From Allomyces macrogynus ATCC 38327 (lineage: Eukaryota; Blastocladiomycota; Blastocladiomycetes; Blastocladiales; Blastocladiaceae): a stretch of 30,176 nucleotides of DNA. The notes under the pieces are model-generated. The model ran no database searches. It was not told the origin of the DNA and saw only the letters and a program-made list of their open reading frames with translations. This document shows positions 18,596-28,958 of this stretch, piece after piece; position 1 is the first letter of the stretch; each line of letters begins with the position of its first letter. Made by a program: the position numbers and the translations under genes. The stretch is taken from NCBI GenBank assembly GCA_000151295.1, contig GG745351.1, positions 722,230 to 752,405 on the forward strand, written 5' to 3'.

Positions 18596-19479
18596 ACTCG
18601 GCGTTGATTGGTCGGACCAGCAGGTTGTACGAGCGGTCCTGGTCGATGGTGACAAATGCGCCGAGGTGGTGCAGGCAGAGGACAGGCTGGATCATGAAAG
18701 CGTCGGCTTCCCGCGAACTTGCGTTCGCAGTGCGTTCAGGAGCAACGCGAGCACGAGACTTGGTCACGGTTGCTTGGATCGCGCAGCCACGGGATACGGT
18801 AGCGAATCGATTGCTCAACGCGGTTGGTTGGAGCAGGTGGCGCGGACCGGCGGCAGGATCGCCCGGGACGAAAGAAGGCGGACTGGATCGATCGAATGCT
18901 GGCGGTTGCAAGGCGAGTCGAAGCGTCGGTCGTGCGCGCGGTGTCGTGATTGCTGATCGGCAGCAGTTGCAAAAATGCGACAGGGCACGGCGGCGGTTCG
19001 GGTCACGGCTTGCCGTTTGCGTCACACGCGGGTGACCGGCAATTTATCACCAAGATGACTTGGCCGCCTTGGCTGCATCCGTTTTCATTCATTTCAATAT
19101 CGCGCTGGGCCGCTTGGCCGTCTTGGCCAGTTGCGCCGCCCTCGCTCTTGGTGCAACACTCTCCTCGAGCCCCGACGGCGCCTTTTCTTGGCCGTGAAGT
19201 GCCTCGAGGCTAGTATTACCCGCCACAAGCCCATCTTGGATGCTCCGCGAGCCATTCTTGCAGGATCAAAGCACGGCCAAGCTCGTACAGCTCGCTCGAC
19301 TTGCGCGCATCCAGTTCTTTCGATCCTCCACGAGAACGTTCCTAGACGACTTGGCAAGACTTAAATAAGAAGGCATCCAGTCACCGGAAGCTGCTCGAAA
19401 TCAAGTGCTCACCGGCCGAGTCTATTTCCTGCTCTACGATCTCGTACTATTGCTCGACGACACGCTGGCTCCGTCGACG
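18596..19479. promoter_or_regulatory. Divergent promoter region of channel and mannosyltransferase
   Basis: Shared upstream region of two divergent genes. The left part (to about 18700) may still encode the channel N-terminus in a shifted frame (MIQPVLCLHHLGAF). A TATA-like TTAAATAAG lies at about 19363-19371, some 110 bases before the mannosyltransferase ATG. No other feature is recognised. Confidence 0.4.
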
Positions 19480-21186
19480 ATGTTGGCTCGACAACCCCGA
19501 CGATTGCTTTGGCCCTGTGTCATATTTGTCCTTGTCGTTCTCGCCCTGTACCATTTAACGCGGGAACCGGCTGAGACGGGACCGCTCGACCCGTATGACC
19601 ATCTTCCCACCTCAGCAACGCGCGTCTCGGCCGACCTGCTCGCCAAGAGCTCTCCCGCATCACTCGCCAGCGCTCAACGCGGGATTACTGCCGCGGGATC
19701 CGACTATGACCCGGTCACCGCGACTACGAACGATATCGATGCGAGCCTCGTTGCGCTCCTCGATGCGATTGCCGCGAACCCAAGTGCCGCCGCGTCGACC
19801 AAGCCGTGGAGCGACCCGACGGCGGCAGCAAACGCGGTGCGGTCGGCCATTACGGCAACGCTCGCGCGGCACACACTCGCGCAGCTGCGGGCCCCGCCGA
19901 CACCCATCGACACGATGCCGGCGTTTGCGCATTACGTGCGGCTGCACCGTGACCTGTACCGTCTGCGCGCCAGCGCCGCGGCGAGACTGCGGCTGGCAGC
20001 CGACAAGGACGCGGCACCGATCGCACCCATTGATGAGCTGCTCTATTTGCTCGAGGCGCGGCTGTACCCGTGGCTCAAGACGGCGGTGCGCACGCTGCAC
20101 CATTCCTTCCCGCGCAAGTCGCGCGGCCTCGTCTACACGTGCGGCCGGCAGCACGCGCACTACGCCTACGTCTCGATTCTCGGGCTGCGCAAGGTCGGGT
20201 CGACGCTGCCCGTGACGATCATGTACGGCGGCGACGGCGACTTGCCGCCGCATTACCGCCAAGTGCTCGAGTCGCTGCCCAATGTAAAGATGATGGACAT
20301 GACCGCGCACGTTGACTGGAACGTGGCGAACCCGACCGGGTGGGCCATGAAGCCTTTTGCGCTCTTGTTGGCACCGTACGAGCAAACGATTCTCGTCGAC
20401 TCGGACGTCTACTTTATGCAGCCGCCCGAAGTGCTATTCGACGACCCGGGGTACCTCGCGACCGGCACGCTATTCTTCCACGACCGCACGCTTTTTCCAG
20501 ATGCCTACGCTCCCGGGCTGACGTGGATGAAGTCGTTTGTGCCGAACCCATCAGCGCGCGTGCGGGCATCACGGTTCTGGCGCGGCGTCTCGCAGCACGA
20601 AATGGAGTCGGGCGTGGTGGTCGTGAACAAGGCGACGACGGCGGGCACGCTCGGCATGCTCGTGACATGTGCGCTCAACGCCCCGCCGTTGCGCGAATCG
20701 ATCGTCTACCGGAAAGTGCACGGTGACAAGGAAACGTTCTGGATCGGGTTTGAGCTCGCCGGCGAGCAAGTCGCGTTCATGCCCGGGTACGGCGGGTCGA
20801 TTGGGTTCCTGTCCACGCGCGAGTCGACGAAGACCTCGTTCTGGACACGTCGGCGGCGCCGCACGCAAGGGGTCATGGTATGTGGTGGGTTGCTGCATAC
20901 GGACCGCGACCGGAGGCCGCTGTGGTTCAACGGCGGGCTCGAGGTCGACAAGTATAGCCAGCCGAGCCGGATGCTCGTGTTTGAGCACATGATGATGGAC
21001 TGGGATGCGGAGGGCGTCGACTGGCAGTTTGGCGAGGACTCGCCCGACGGGTTCTGTCTCAACAAGCGCGGCAGTGTGCCAGAGGTGCTCGAGCCCAAGT
21101 ACGCTAAGCTCGGCACGTGGCTCGCGAATACGTATGCCCGGTACCAAAACGAGTCGTCGTGGGAGCCGTTTTGGACGGGGGCATGA
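19480..21186 (+). CDS. GT71 (MNN1-like) alpha-mannosyltransferase
   Basis: Type II Golgi membrane enzyme that transfers mannose from GDP-mannose to glycans in the fungal secretory pathway. Single exon, 568 residues. The start was chosen at the Met before ARQPRRLLWPCVIFVLVVLA, which gives a short basic cytosolic tail and one signal-anchor helix. An Ala/Thr-rich stem follows. The catalytic domain begins near GLVYTCGRQHAHYAYVSI and contains GWAMKPFALLLAPYEQTI and the metal-binding DSD at residues 307-309 (ILVDSDVYFMQPPEVLFDD). Then come LFFHDRTLFPDA, MESGVVVVNK, VHGDKETFWIGFELAG and DRRPLWFNGGLE, all typical of the MNN1/GT71 family. The linkage made (alpha-1,3 in yeast Mnn1; alpha-1,2 in related proteins) cannot be told from sequence. 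No intron or frame break is seen. Confidence 0.9.
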   Translation: MLARQPRRLLWPCVIFVLVVLALYHLTREPAETGPLDPYDHLPTSATRVSADLLAKSSPASLASAQRGITAAGSDYDPVTATTNDIDASLVALLDAIAANPSAAASTKPWSDPTAAANAVRSAITATLARHTLAQLRAPPTPIDTMPAFAHYVRLHRDLYRLRASAAARLRLAADKDAAPIAPIDELLYLLEARLYPWLKTAVRTLHHSFPRKSRGLVYTCGRQHAHYAYVSILGLRKVGSTLPVTIMYGGDGDLPPHYRQVLESLPNVKMMDMTAHVDWNVANPTGWAMKPFALLLAPYEQTILVDSDVYFMQPPEVLFDDPGYLATGTLFFHDRTLFPDAYAPGLTWMKSFVPNPSARVRASRFWRGVSQHEMESGVVVVNKATTAGTLGMLVTCALNAPPLRESIVYRKVHGDKETFWIGFELAGEQVAFMPGYGGSIGFLSTRESTKTSFWTRRRRRTQGVMVCGGLLHTDRDRRPLWFNGGLEVDKYSQPSRMLVFEHMMMDWDAEGVDWQFGEDSPDGFCLNKRGSVPEVLEPKYAKLGTWLANTYARYQNESSWEPFWTGA

Positions 21187-22284
21187 TGGAGTGGGGGTGC
21201 TGGCGCATCTTCGGGGACGAGTTGCTGTCTGCATAGTGCGGTCTGCAGTCCGAAGGTCTTTATATATATCCCGTATCACTTGCAAAATCTGGCGGTCATG
21301 ATCGATTCTTCTCCAGTTGGAGGTGATGAGCTCAACAAGATGTTTGCTTTTCGACCCGCGGCTGATACTTGTCGCCTCGCGATATTGGCTATTGAGAGGA
21401 CGCGTCCCGATGTACATACGCCTGAGCAGTGGGCTGCCACGTTGGAGGGTGGTCGATCTTGGTGAGGAACCGATACCGCATGTCGGCGGGCGGGAGAGAG
21501 GATGAGCGACGATGGCGATGCTTGCCAGCACGGGAGCTGGCGGGTAAGCTTGGAGCTTGCCTCATCCGTGCTGCTCAGACAAAACTTGAACGAAGCGATC
21601 TCAAGGTCCTCCCTCCGTGCACTATGCACGCCTCGGTTAGAGGACTCGAATGACGCTGTCAAAACTGGGACGAGAGCCCGGCCAAAAGCGCTTGAGCAGC
21701 CAGTGATGCAGCAGCTCATGAGATTGTGGACCCAATGTCGTCGCCCTAACCAGTGAGCTTCAATGCTGGGGCGTGTGAGGTCTTGGGCCCACGAAAGACG
21801 TTGCTGAGTTAATTGATATCTGTACTGGTACGTTTGTTGATTGGGCAAGCAACCAGCTCGAACAAGCCGAATCGCGTCTGAATCATGATGGCCGCACTGA
21901 AGCCCATGCTCTCCGTGGACCGCGTACGAGCGGCAAACCGACCGGGCGCTGCAGCGTTGGCGATTCGACCGGCCTGCCAGGCACGACCCGCAAGGCAGCC
22001 GAGAGCCGACAAGAGACGCGACAACCCGTCTCGCATTTGCCACGAGATATCCACATGCTGTAGAATGAACCCGTCAAGGAGCCGCTGTCGACTTTGTGCC
22101 CGCTGCAGCCATCGCTTCTGCCCCGTCATTTCAAATCCACCCGTTCAAAGTCGCTGCATTTTGGTGCTCGGATTGTTGTTCGACAAAGTTTTGGTTTCCC
22201 GCTTTGTTCTGCGGCGCCAGCGGCTGTTCAGACCTCCAACCACGCACGACCACGGTCAACGAGCACCATCTCATCGGGACCACG
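21187..22284. other. Intergenic region, no gene seen
   Basis: About 1.1 kb. A TTTATATATATCCC block at about 21259-21272 lies just after the mannosyltransferase stop. Open frames on both strands (up to 255 codons on the minus strand) have noise-like composition, no recognisable motif, and may lack ATG starts. The right end should hold the promoter of the coiled-coil gene. Confidence 0.4.
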
Positions 22285-23771
22285 ATGAATGCCCAAAATG
22301 AAGCGCCGAACCAGCATGCTCCCGCGCCAAAGAAGCTGTCGATGCGAGAAAAACTCGCCATTTGGCAAGAACAGCAGCGTTTGAAGAAGGTGTGCACGAG
22401 CCAAGCGACCGAAGCGGCTGCCTGATGGACAACGGCTGGAATTGCATGCGTAAATAGCAAGATCTCATGCTCTTCAATGTTCTCCACCGTGCAGGGAAAG
22501 CGACCGGCCGGCTCGACCACGAGCTACTCCGCAAGTGAGCCGCGGCCACCATTGACCAGCACCAAGGCGAGTGCGGGGCTCAAGAGGTCGAGTTTGACGG
22601 GAAAGGTTCGATTACCGAAGGACAGGGTCATGCTGCGCTGCTACTAATTTGTCGACCACGGTGATAGATTTCCAAACGATCGAAACCGACCACGACCCGC
22701 CCTGTCCTCGCTCCGCTCCGCGCGAACCCGCCGTCCAAACCCGCAACTCCGCAGGTGCTTCCTCCTCTCCCGACTTTGAAGCTCCCGACTTTGAAGCCTA
22801 CGACTCCATCCAAACCTCCACCCGCAATCCCTCCCCGGGACTCTCCACCGGCCCCATATCCCTCCAGTCCGCTCCCGCGGCCCCCTCCACCTTCGACCTC
22901 CTCACCCGCACCTATACCTATGCCGGCACCCGCAACCCCACTCCAACTCTCCCGTCTCGCCGCGGACCTCGCAGCGACGCAGCACGCGCTCGCCACGACC
23001 CGCGCGGCGCTGGAACGCGCCGACGCCGAGCTCGCCGTTGTCCGTGCGCGCGCGTCGGTTCTCGAAGCGCAAACGGTCGCCGATGCCGAGCTGCTCGCTC
23101 ACCTGCAAGAAGCGCTCGACGCGACTCTCGACGATAACGCGACGCTTCTGTCCCTCGGCGACATTGACGGCGAAAGCGCCATGGTCGTTGCGCACGCGGA
23201 CACAGAGGTGCAGACGGACCCGATGGACGCGACCGACACCGTGACCTCGGCGCTCCGCGCGCAGCTCGCGGCCGCGCACCAGGCGCGTGCGCTCGTCGAG
23301 CGCGACTTGACCCTCTTGCGCGCGGGGAACGCCGTGATGCTCGAGGACGCGAAGCAGCGCGAGGCCGCACTGGCTGAAGAACGCGATTTGGTGGTCGCGG
23401 CTGCGACCGATGCGGCCGATGCGCGGTGGCAGGCGTTATTGGATGACGCGCTCGCGACGATGCAGGGCGAAGTGCGTGCGGCGGTCGCGGCGGCGGTCGC
23501 GAAGACGCAGACGGTTCAGGCGCAATTGACCGCGGAACGTGCTCAGCGCGTGCGTGCGGAGCGGCGAGTCGTGGAGTTGGAGGTCGGGGCTGGGGTTGCG
23601 GCGGGGAGGAAAAGGCGGCGAACGTCGGCGGGCGGCGGTGGAGGGAAGCGGCCGTGGTCGCTGGACGTGTCGATTGTCCGGCGTTGCGAGGTGGAGAGTG
23701 GAGAGGACGACGAGAAAGAAGTGCCGGCGCCGGACGGCGAGGAGGAAGCCGTGGCCCCCGCGCTCGAGTAA
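22285..23771 (+). CDS. Coiled-coil protein with proline-rich linker, unknown function
   Basis: Two exons: 22285-22389 (35 codons) and 22668-23771, giving 402 residues. The intron starts GTGTGC and ends GTGATAG, phase 0. At about 278 bases it is long for this window. Exon 1 is the first ATG in its frame and encodes MNAQNEAPNQHAPAPKKL then SMREKLAIWQEQQRLKK, a charged helix. A basic Pro/Thr-rich linker follows (SKRSKPTTTRP, then long PPP blocks). Then come about 230 residues of Ala/Leu/Arg/Glu heptads (ALATTRAALERADAELAVVR; LVERDLTLLRAGNAVMLED) predicted as coiled coil. A GRKRRRTSAGG stretch could be a nuclear signal, and the tail is acidic. A TQT in VAKTQTVQ resembles a dynein light-chain site, but weakly. 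I do not recognise the family; a cytoskeletal or scaffold role is only a guess. Confidence 0.65.
22390..22667 (+). other. Intron of the coiled-coil gene
   Basis: Chosen because it joins QEQQRLKK to ISKRSKPTTTRP in frame. The exon 2 frame has a stop (TAG at 22665) just inside the proposed acceptor, which requires splicing at or after 22668. Confidence 0.6.
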
Positions 23772-24018
23772 ACTTTGTTACAGATCATAGTTTTGGTCGC
23801 ACGCGTGTTTGCCAAGCAAAATATACCCATCCAATGTCGATTCTCCTCACCCTTCATTTTCTTTTTGTGAGCACTATCGACCGGCTGACCCGCCGCGCAT
23901 CGATGTTTGCAACATTCCATGGAATTTGACACAACCACAAAACAAGCTATGGCATCGCTCACCCGCCCGCCCGCCCGCTCTCCACGACCCTGCGCACTTG
24001 CCCGCAAGCGCGCGCCCA
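23772..24018. other. Convergent intergenic region
   Basis: Spacer between the stops of the coiled-coil gene (+) and glycogen synthase (-). Pyrimidine-rich stretches may serve in 3' end formation. Nothing else is seen. Confidence 0.5.
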
Positions 24019-26308
24019 TCAATGGCCTCCATGCTCGTCGTCATCTTCATCGTCATCATCGTCATGCCCGACGCCGAGCTCATCGAGCTTATCCAGGATA
24101 TGGTCGCCGAGATCATCATCCCCCATCAAGTGCGCATGCTTGAGCCTCGGCGAATTTGGCGTCGACCTCGGTTTCGGCACCTGCTGCCCGGACGGCGCGA
24201 TGGGCGAGTCCTGCGGCGCATACACGTCGCGGTAACTCTTCCCACCGTCCTGCGGCGACGGCGTGAGTGACTCACGCGCCGACCGTTCGGCAAACGACGC
24301 CGGGTACCGGCGCTTGAGCGCCAAGTGGCGCGCCTTGACGTACTCGAGCCCCATGCGCTTCCAGTCAAGGATCTCAGCGAGCCGCTCGGTGCGGTTGCGC
24401 AAGTTGATACGCTGCCGGCGCGACTTGGCGGCAAACTGCGCCATTTGGTCGACCAGTTGGTTGACCGATTCCTCGACCGACTTCATGCGGCGGTCGACAA
24501 TGTAGATGCCGTAGTCGGCGGGTGTCTCGATCATTTCCTCCATGTAGCACCCAAAGCCCGACAGGTTGGTCGTGATCGACGGCACGCCCATGACCGTGCA
24601 CTCGGCGGGCGTGTAGCCCCACGGCTCGTAGTACGACGGGAACACGCCGAGATGGCACCCGCGCACAAACTCTTCATACTCGAGTCCAAACAGCGGGTTG
24701 CTCGCGTTGAGAAACTCCGGGTGGTAGACGACCTTGACGCGGTCGTGCCGGTTGTTGAACAGGTGCAGCCGGCGAATCGCTGAAAGAACCGGGTCCTTGC
24801 TGTCGTCGATCATGTTGTGCGTGACGACCGGCGGCAGCTCGTCGCGCCGCTGCGCGTAGATGCGCCGCTTGAGCGTGACGAGGTCCTCGGGCGAGAGGAG
24901 CGTCGCCGGGTCCGGCAGGTCGCCGCGCACGGCGGCCTCAAAGATGCGCTTGCCGAGCTCCTTTTGCAGGTCGGCCACCGTGTCCTTGAGCTGCTTGACG
25001 ACCGCGTGGCCCTTGAGCGTCTCGACGGTGAACGATTGCGTAGCAGCGGGCAAGATCACAAAGGCGACGACGGTCGTCTTGGACCCGGCTTGCTTGAGAC
25101 GGTGGTTGAGCCGCCCGAGCGACTCGAGGAACATGTCGACACCTAAACACAGCAACACGGAGCGAGACAATCAGCTTTGGACCTGAGGAGACAACACAGG
25201 GTGGAGAGCGTCGCCTGCAAGAACGTACCCTTGTTCCTGAACTCGAATCGACCCGCCGTGAAGAAATAGAGCGTCTTGTCGAGATCAAAGTCGAAATGCC
25301 CATAAAAATGGCCACGCACGAAATCGTGAATCTTTTCCTTGGCCATGGCATGCAGGTTCTGGAACTCGTGCACGGCCGCAAACTTGATCACGTTGAGCCC
25401 ATTCGGCAAGACGCCGTCGGGCTTGCGCTTGAGCAAGTGCTCGGCCTCGTAGGCCGTGATGTGCGAGACGGTCGTGAACACGTCGGCCGAGTGCGCGGCG
25501 CCGCGCTCAATGCAGTACCGGTGGTAGATGCCGCGCGTGCCGGCCTCGGCATCGACATCGAACCGCTGCAGGTGGTTGTAGAAATCGACCGATCCAGCAC
25601 ACAGGTACCGCCCGAGCAACGTCGCGTGCGTCGTGAAGACCGTGGCGACGTCGAACCCACGGTGCTTGATGAGCGGCAACGCGACGCCCGCCTGCCACTC
25701 GTGGAAGTGCGCAATCACGGCGTCATGCCGGTTGCGGTGCAGGAACTCGCCGAGCAGCCAGGCGGTCGCGTACCCGAGCAGGATCGCATCGTTGGTTTCC
25801 GTATCGTTGGGCGGAGCGGGCACGCCGTGCGTGTGGTAGAGATCGCCGCGCCATTCGTCGAGCCGCGACGCGAGCGACCCGAGATCAAACAGAATGACCG
25901 ACGGTGCGCCCTCGATGAGCCACTTCCCAAAGACGGTGCGCACGCCGTGCGCGTGAATCGCGTCGAGCGAGTCCTTGAGCGCCGGGCTCACGAGCGCCGC
26001 GTCGCCCGGCTCGACTTCGAGCGGGGCCGTGCGCGGGTTGAGCGGGCCGACCAGCAGGTACCGTGAGCCGTACTCGGCCGCGGTCACGAGGGCCTTGGTG
26101 CGGATCACAGTGTAGATGCCGCCGACTAGAAAGCGTCGTTGGCAAGAGCGAGCGCCGCGTCAGTATCTTTGCTCCCTGATCACGCTTCAGCTCGCTTCTT
26201 AAGGAGCGGGTGAGCGCGCTTTGGATCGCAAGGACAGAACGGCGTACCCTTGTTGGCCACCTCCCAGGCCGACTCGAAGAGCCACGGCGATCGGATCGAG
26301 CGTGGCAT
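24019..26308 (-). CDS. GSY1: Glycogen synthase (GT3 family)
   Basis: Cytosolic enzyme that adds glucose from UDP-glucose in alpha-1,4 linkage to glycogen. Three exons: 26308-26248, 26125-25229 and 25142-24019, giving 693 residues, usual for fungal and animal synthases. Exon 1 starts [20 protein letters not shown]. Splicing gives [14 protein letters not shown], the UDP-glucose-binding start. Other marks are [45 protein letters not shown] joined to [16 protein letters not shown], and the catalytic [14 protein letters not shown] (Glu492 and Glu500). The arginine cluster [15 protein letters not shown] (about 560-573) is the glucose-6-phosphate sensor of the eukaryotic enzymes. The tail has Ser-Pro and Thr-Pro sites (SLTPSP, DSPIAP, STPNSPR), fitting control by phosphorylation, then an unusual Asp-rich end ([12 protein letters not shown]). 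All splice sites are canonical and the frame is intact. Confidence 0.96.
25143..25228 (-). other. Glycogen synthase intron 2
   Basis: Starts GTACGT and ends TGTTTAG, 86 bases, phase 1. It restores [15 protein letters not shown]. Confidence 0.9.
26126..26247 (-). other. Glycogen synthase intron 1
   Basis: Starts GTACGC and ends CTTTCTAG on the minus strand, 122 bases, phase 1. It restores [10 protein letters not shown]. Confidence 0.88.
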
Positions 26309-27768
26309 CGTGTTAGCGTCGATCGGTGGTGCGGGCGCGGATCGTCGTTCAGAAGTTGCGGGTTGGAGCGCAAAGTAAACGCTACGGGCCGGGGCGCGGC
26401 GTGCTGAGTGCTGGAGCAGGAGCGCCGAGCGTCGAGTGTCGGGGAGGGTGCCGTTGAGCGCGGAGAGAGAGGCTCTCGAGCACGAGCGAGCGCGGCAGGG
26501 TGCGGTGAGATTGAGAAGAGGGCGCCGAGGGAAACGGCGACGCGGGAAACGGCGACGCGTCACGTCGGGAGCGCGCAAACGGTGGGGTGCGGGGGTGGGG
26601 TCGGTCTGCCGCAGCTGGTGGCGGGCAATCCCGCTTGGCCACCACGCACGACATGCGCAAGCACGCCAATCGAGCGTGACGGTTCCCAACTCAATCGTGG
26701 GGTTTCCCGTGCTATCGAGCGCGTTTTGCGGGGTCGTTGTCGTGCTGGTCAAAGCAAGGAGCAGGCGTGCGGTTCCCACGGCGCGCGTGCGTGGGGCCAG
26801 CGGCACACCAGTCTTCCACCTCGCTCACATCGCGCACAACATCGCTTGTACGGCGCACCGAGCACGGCGTGAAAGGTATCTGGAAATTAGTGGCAGCCGC
26901 GGCTCGCGACTTTTGACTTGTTGCAAACAGACGATGGTGACGTGTGAAAGAGACCAAGCTGGAGAACACGACGCTTTCACATCCACGCACCGACGGCTCG
27001 CCCCAACAGGACCGGCACGACGCCGAACGGCGTGCCGCCGAATCGTGGCGGGTCGGCCCGCGCGTGGCTGAACGGAGCGCCATCTTTGACACGGTGCTCT
27101 CGTTGAATGCGTGCGCGAGCAGAAGCGGGCTATGCCGGTGCAGAGCAGGAGCGAAAATGCTGGCGCGTTGTTGTGGGCGCAGATCCGACCGAGCCAGCTC
27201 GATTCCCGTGTGACCAAGTCATTTCTTTTCCAACACACTCAAAATCGCGCTAAACAAAAAGTCGCTGCCACGCCGATTCGTACATGCTCCCGCAAGTTGC
27301 AACGTCTCGGCTGGTCGTCAAGGACACGGTGCTCATTTGAGGGCGACTTCGGCTGGGCTGGCATCCACGCACGTGACAGCATGGAGTAAAACAGTCTTAC
27401 TTGACCATGCATGTGCTGGCTGGGTGCATGGACAAGCAGATGCGCCAGGTGTTGAGCGTACAATTTAAATATTGTCGATATTGATGTGGCCGCGGGCGTG
27501 GCCCTGTCTTGATGGGGAGCAGGGGGACTTGGTGCTGGTAACTACAGTTCTTGAATAATTGGCTTGACCTGGCTGAGTATGAGTTGCCTAGTTGTGTGAG
27601 AGCTGTGCCTGTCCAAAAGGGCAACATTGTAATGGTACAGATCCTTTCCCAGCCGTCCACTCCCAAAGAGTTAGTACAAGGCTGACCTGGCCTCAGTTGC
27701 TTTGCTCCCATTGCAGTAGCCATCCTTGAACTGCATCATCTGTGATTCACTAGGTATGCTGCAAAGGA
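26309..27768. other. Intergenic region upstream of glycogen synthase
   Basis: No convincing gene. Near 26528-26560 a short tandem repeat is visible (GGAAACGGCGACGC twice). From about 27400 the sequence becomes less GC-rich, with TTTAAATATTGTCG near 27470, and resembles the interior of the inverted-repeat element more than the gene-rich parts. Older transposon remains are possible but not shown. Confidence 0.4.
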
Positions 27769-27902
27769 TTCGAGAAATAAAATGCAGCATTGTTGCCCTG
27801 GTGGCAACGATTAGCTGCTGACAGTGCGCCATTGCAGTGCAGTGGGCGGATATTTATCACAGCAGGCAATGTGATGTGAGGGGGGGTTCCTGCTCTTCAT
27901 GA
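27769..27902 (+). repeat. Left inverted-repeat arm
   Basis: Runs from about CGAGAAAT to CTCTTCATGA. It pairs with the right arm with scattered mismatches and one short insertion. Confidence 0.82.
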
Positions 27903-28380
27903 GATCCATGCTGCTGGCACAGCACTGCTGCATGCAATGGTGGTTTCAGGGCACTGGAAGATGTCGACTCGTGGCATGCATGTGGTGGCCCACACATCTC
28001 CAGAAATTCGTCTTGGATCAGCAGCAAGGCTGTTTCCCAATCCAGCCAGCACAGCAGACCAAGTCTGTCACCCTTGCCATCCCCCCCACAGCATCAGCCA
28101 CTTGGGAATCCTGAGACGGCGTTTGGGAGAAACCCCCCTCCTGTCCCACTATCCTGTCCCAGGTCCTGGACCCAACCTGCTGCAGGGAACCTTGATGCAA
28201 AGGCATGTCAAATGATGTGTGATGCTATGTGAGCTTGTGTGTCCTGATCAGCCATGGTATCTTCGTACTTTGATAGGAATGGCAAAGGATGATGAGTTGG
28301 TGGGTGAATAAATGGTGACATTGAGCGAACTTTTTGAGCGGGTTTGAGGCTCAATTGGGGGCCTACAGGCCAGGTGGAAG

Positions 28381-28519
28381 TATCATGAAGAGCAGGAAAG
28401 AGCAGGAACCCCCCTCACATCACATCGCCTGCTGTGATAAATATCCGCCCGCTGTACTGCAATGTCGCGCTGTCAGCAGCTAATCGTTGCCACCAGGGCA
28501 ATGATGCTGCGATTTCTCG
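28381..28519 (-). repeat. Right inverted-repeat arm
   Basis: Runs from TCATGAAGAGC to ATTTCTCG. Relative to the left arm it carries an extra copy of a short TCCTGCTCTT-like unit near 28392-28407. Confidence 0.82.
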
Positions 28520-28958
28520 CAATTTTCATTGCTTCACCTCATTGCTCAAACAGCTGTCCATGATCCATCATTGCTGGCGAATGACAGATCTGCTGGCGCA
28601 ACGGCGCTTGGATTCGACGGGTGCCGCATGGTTCGTGGCATCATATTGATGGGCATCATGGATGATCGAAAGAAAACGCTAGTCTCGACCAGAAAAGTGT
28701 GTCTGTTAGTCGGCCATGCCCTTGGTTCGCAACAAGGAATCGATTGACGTGGACGCAACACGTTAAACCAATCACCCTCCTTTCAGACCACCTCGGCACG
28801 GTGACTTCGCCAATACCAGCCTTACCGCCCCTCTGCACGCTCGCGACTTGCTGCAACAAGTGTATCACCCGCAACTTGCGTCTTGATCAGCTCGGCCGCC
28901 TAATAAAGCGCCCGACGTCCGCACCCCCCGACGTCCACTTTTGTCGACTTGACCGGCC
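28520..28958. promoter_or_regulatory. Upstream region of the C2-domain gene
   Basis: No gene is recognised. A CTAATAAAG block at about 28900-28908 lies some 55 bases before the ATG and could act as an A/T-rich core promoter element. Confidence 0.35.

Larger units (their letters stand above)
27769..28519. mobile_element. MITE-like element with long terminal inverted repeats
   Basis: The left arm (27769-27902) and the right arm (28381-28519) are reverse complements over about 135 bases. Exact blocks include a 31-base stretch (27794-27824 with 28470-28500) and a 24-base stretch (27844-27867 with 28427-28450). The right arm has a small internal duplication of TCCTGCTCTT. The 480 bases between the arms have short frames only and no recognisable transposase, so this looks like a non-autonomous DNA transposon. 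The outer ends and a target-site duplication could not be fixed; weaker pairing may extend outwards on both sides. Confidence 0.8.

Noticed and set aside
21276..22043. 255-codon minus-strand ORF after the mannosyltransferase
   Set aside because: No motif and noise-like composition; likely chance.
24325..26066. Plus-strand ORFs opposite glycogen synthase
   Set aside because: Antisense shadows of a well-supported gene.
26436..27071. 211-codon plus-strand ORF upstream of glycogen synthase
   Set aside because: Arg-rich, no domain, lies in the promoter side of a confident gene and overlaps other open frames.
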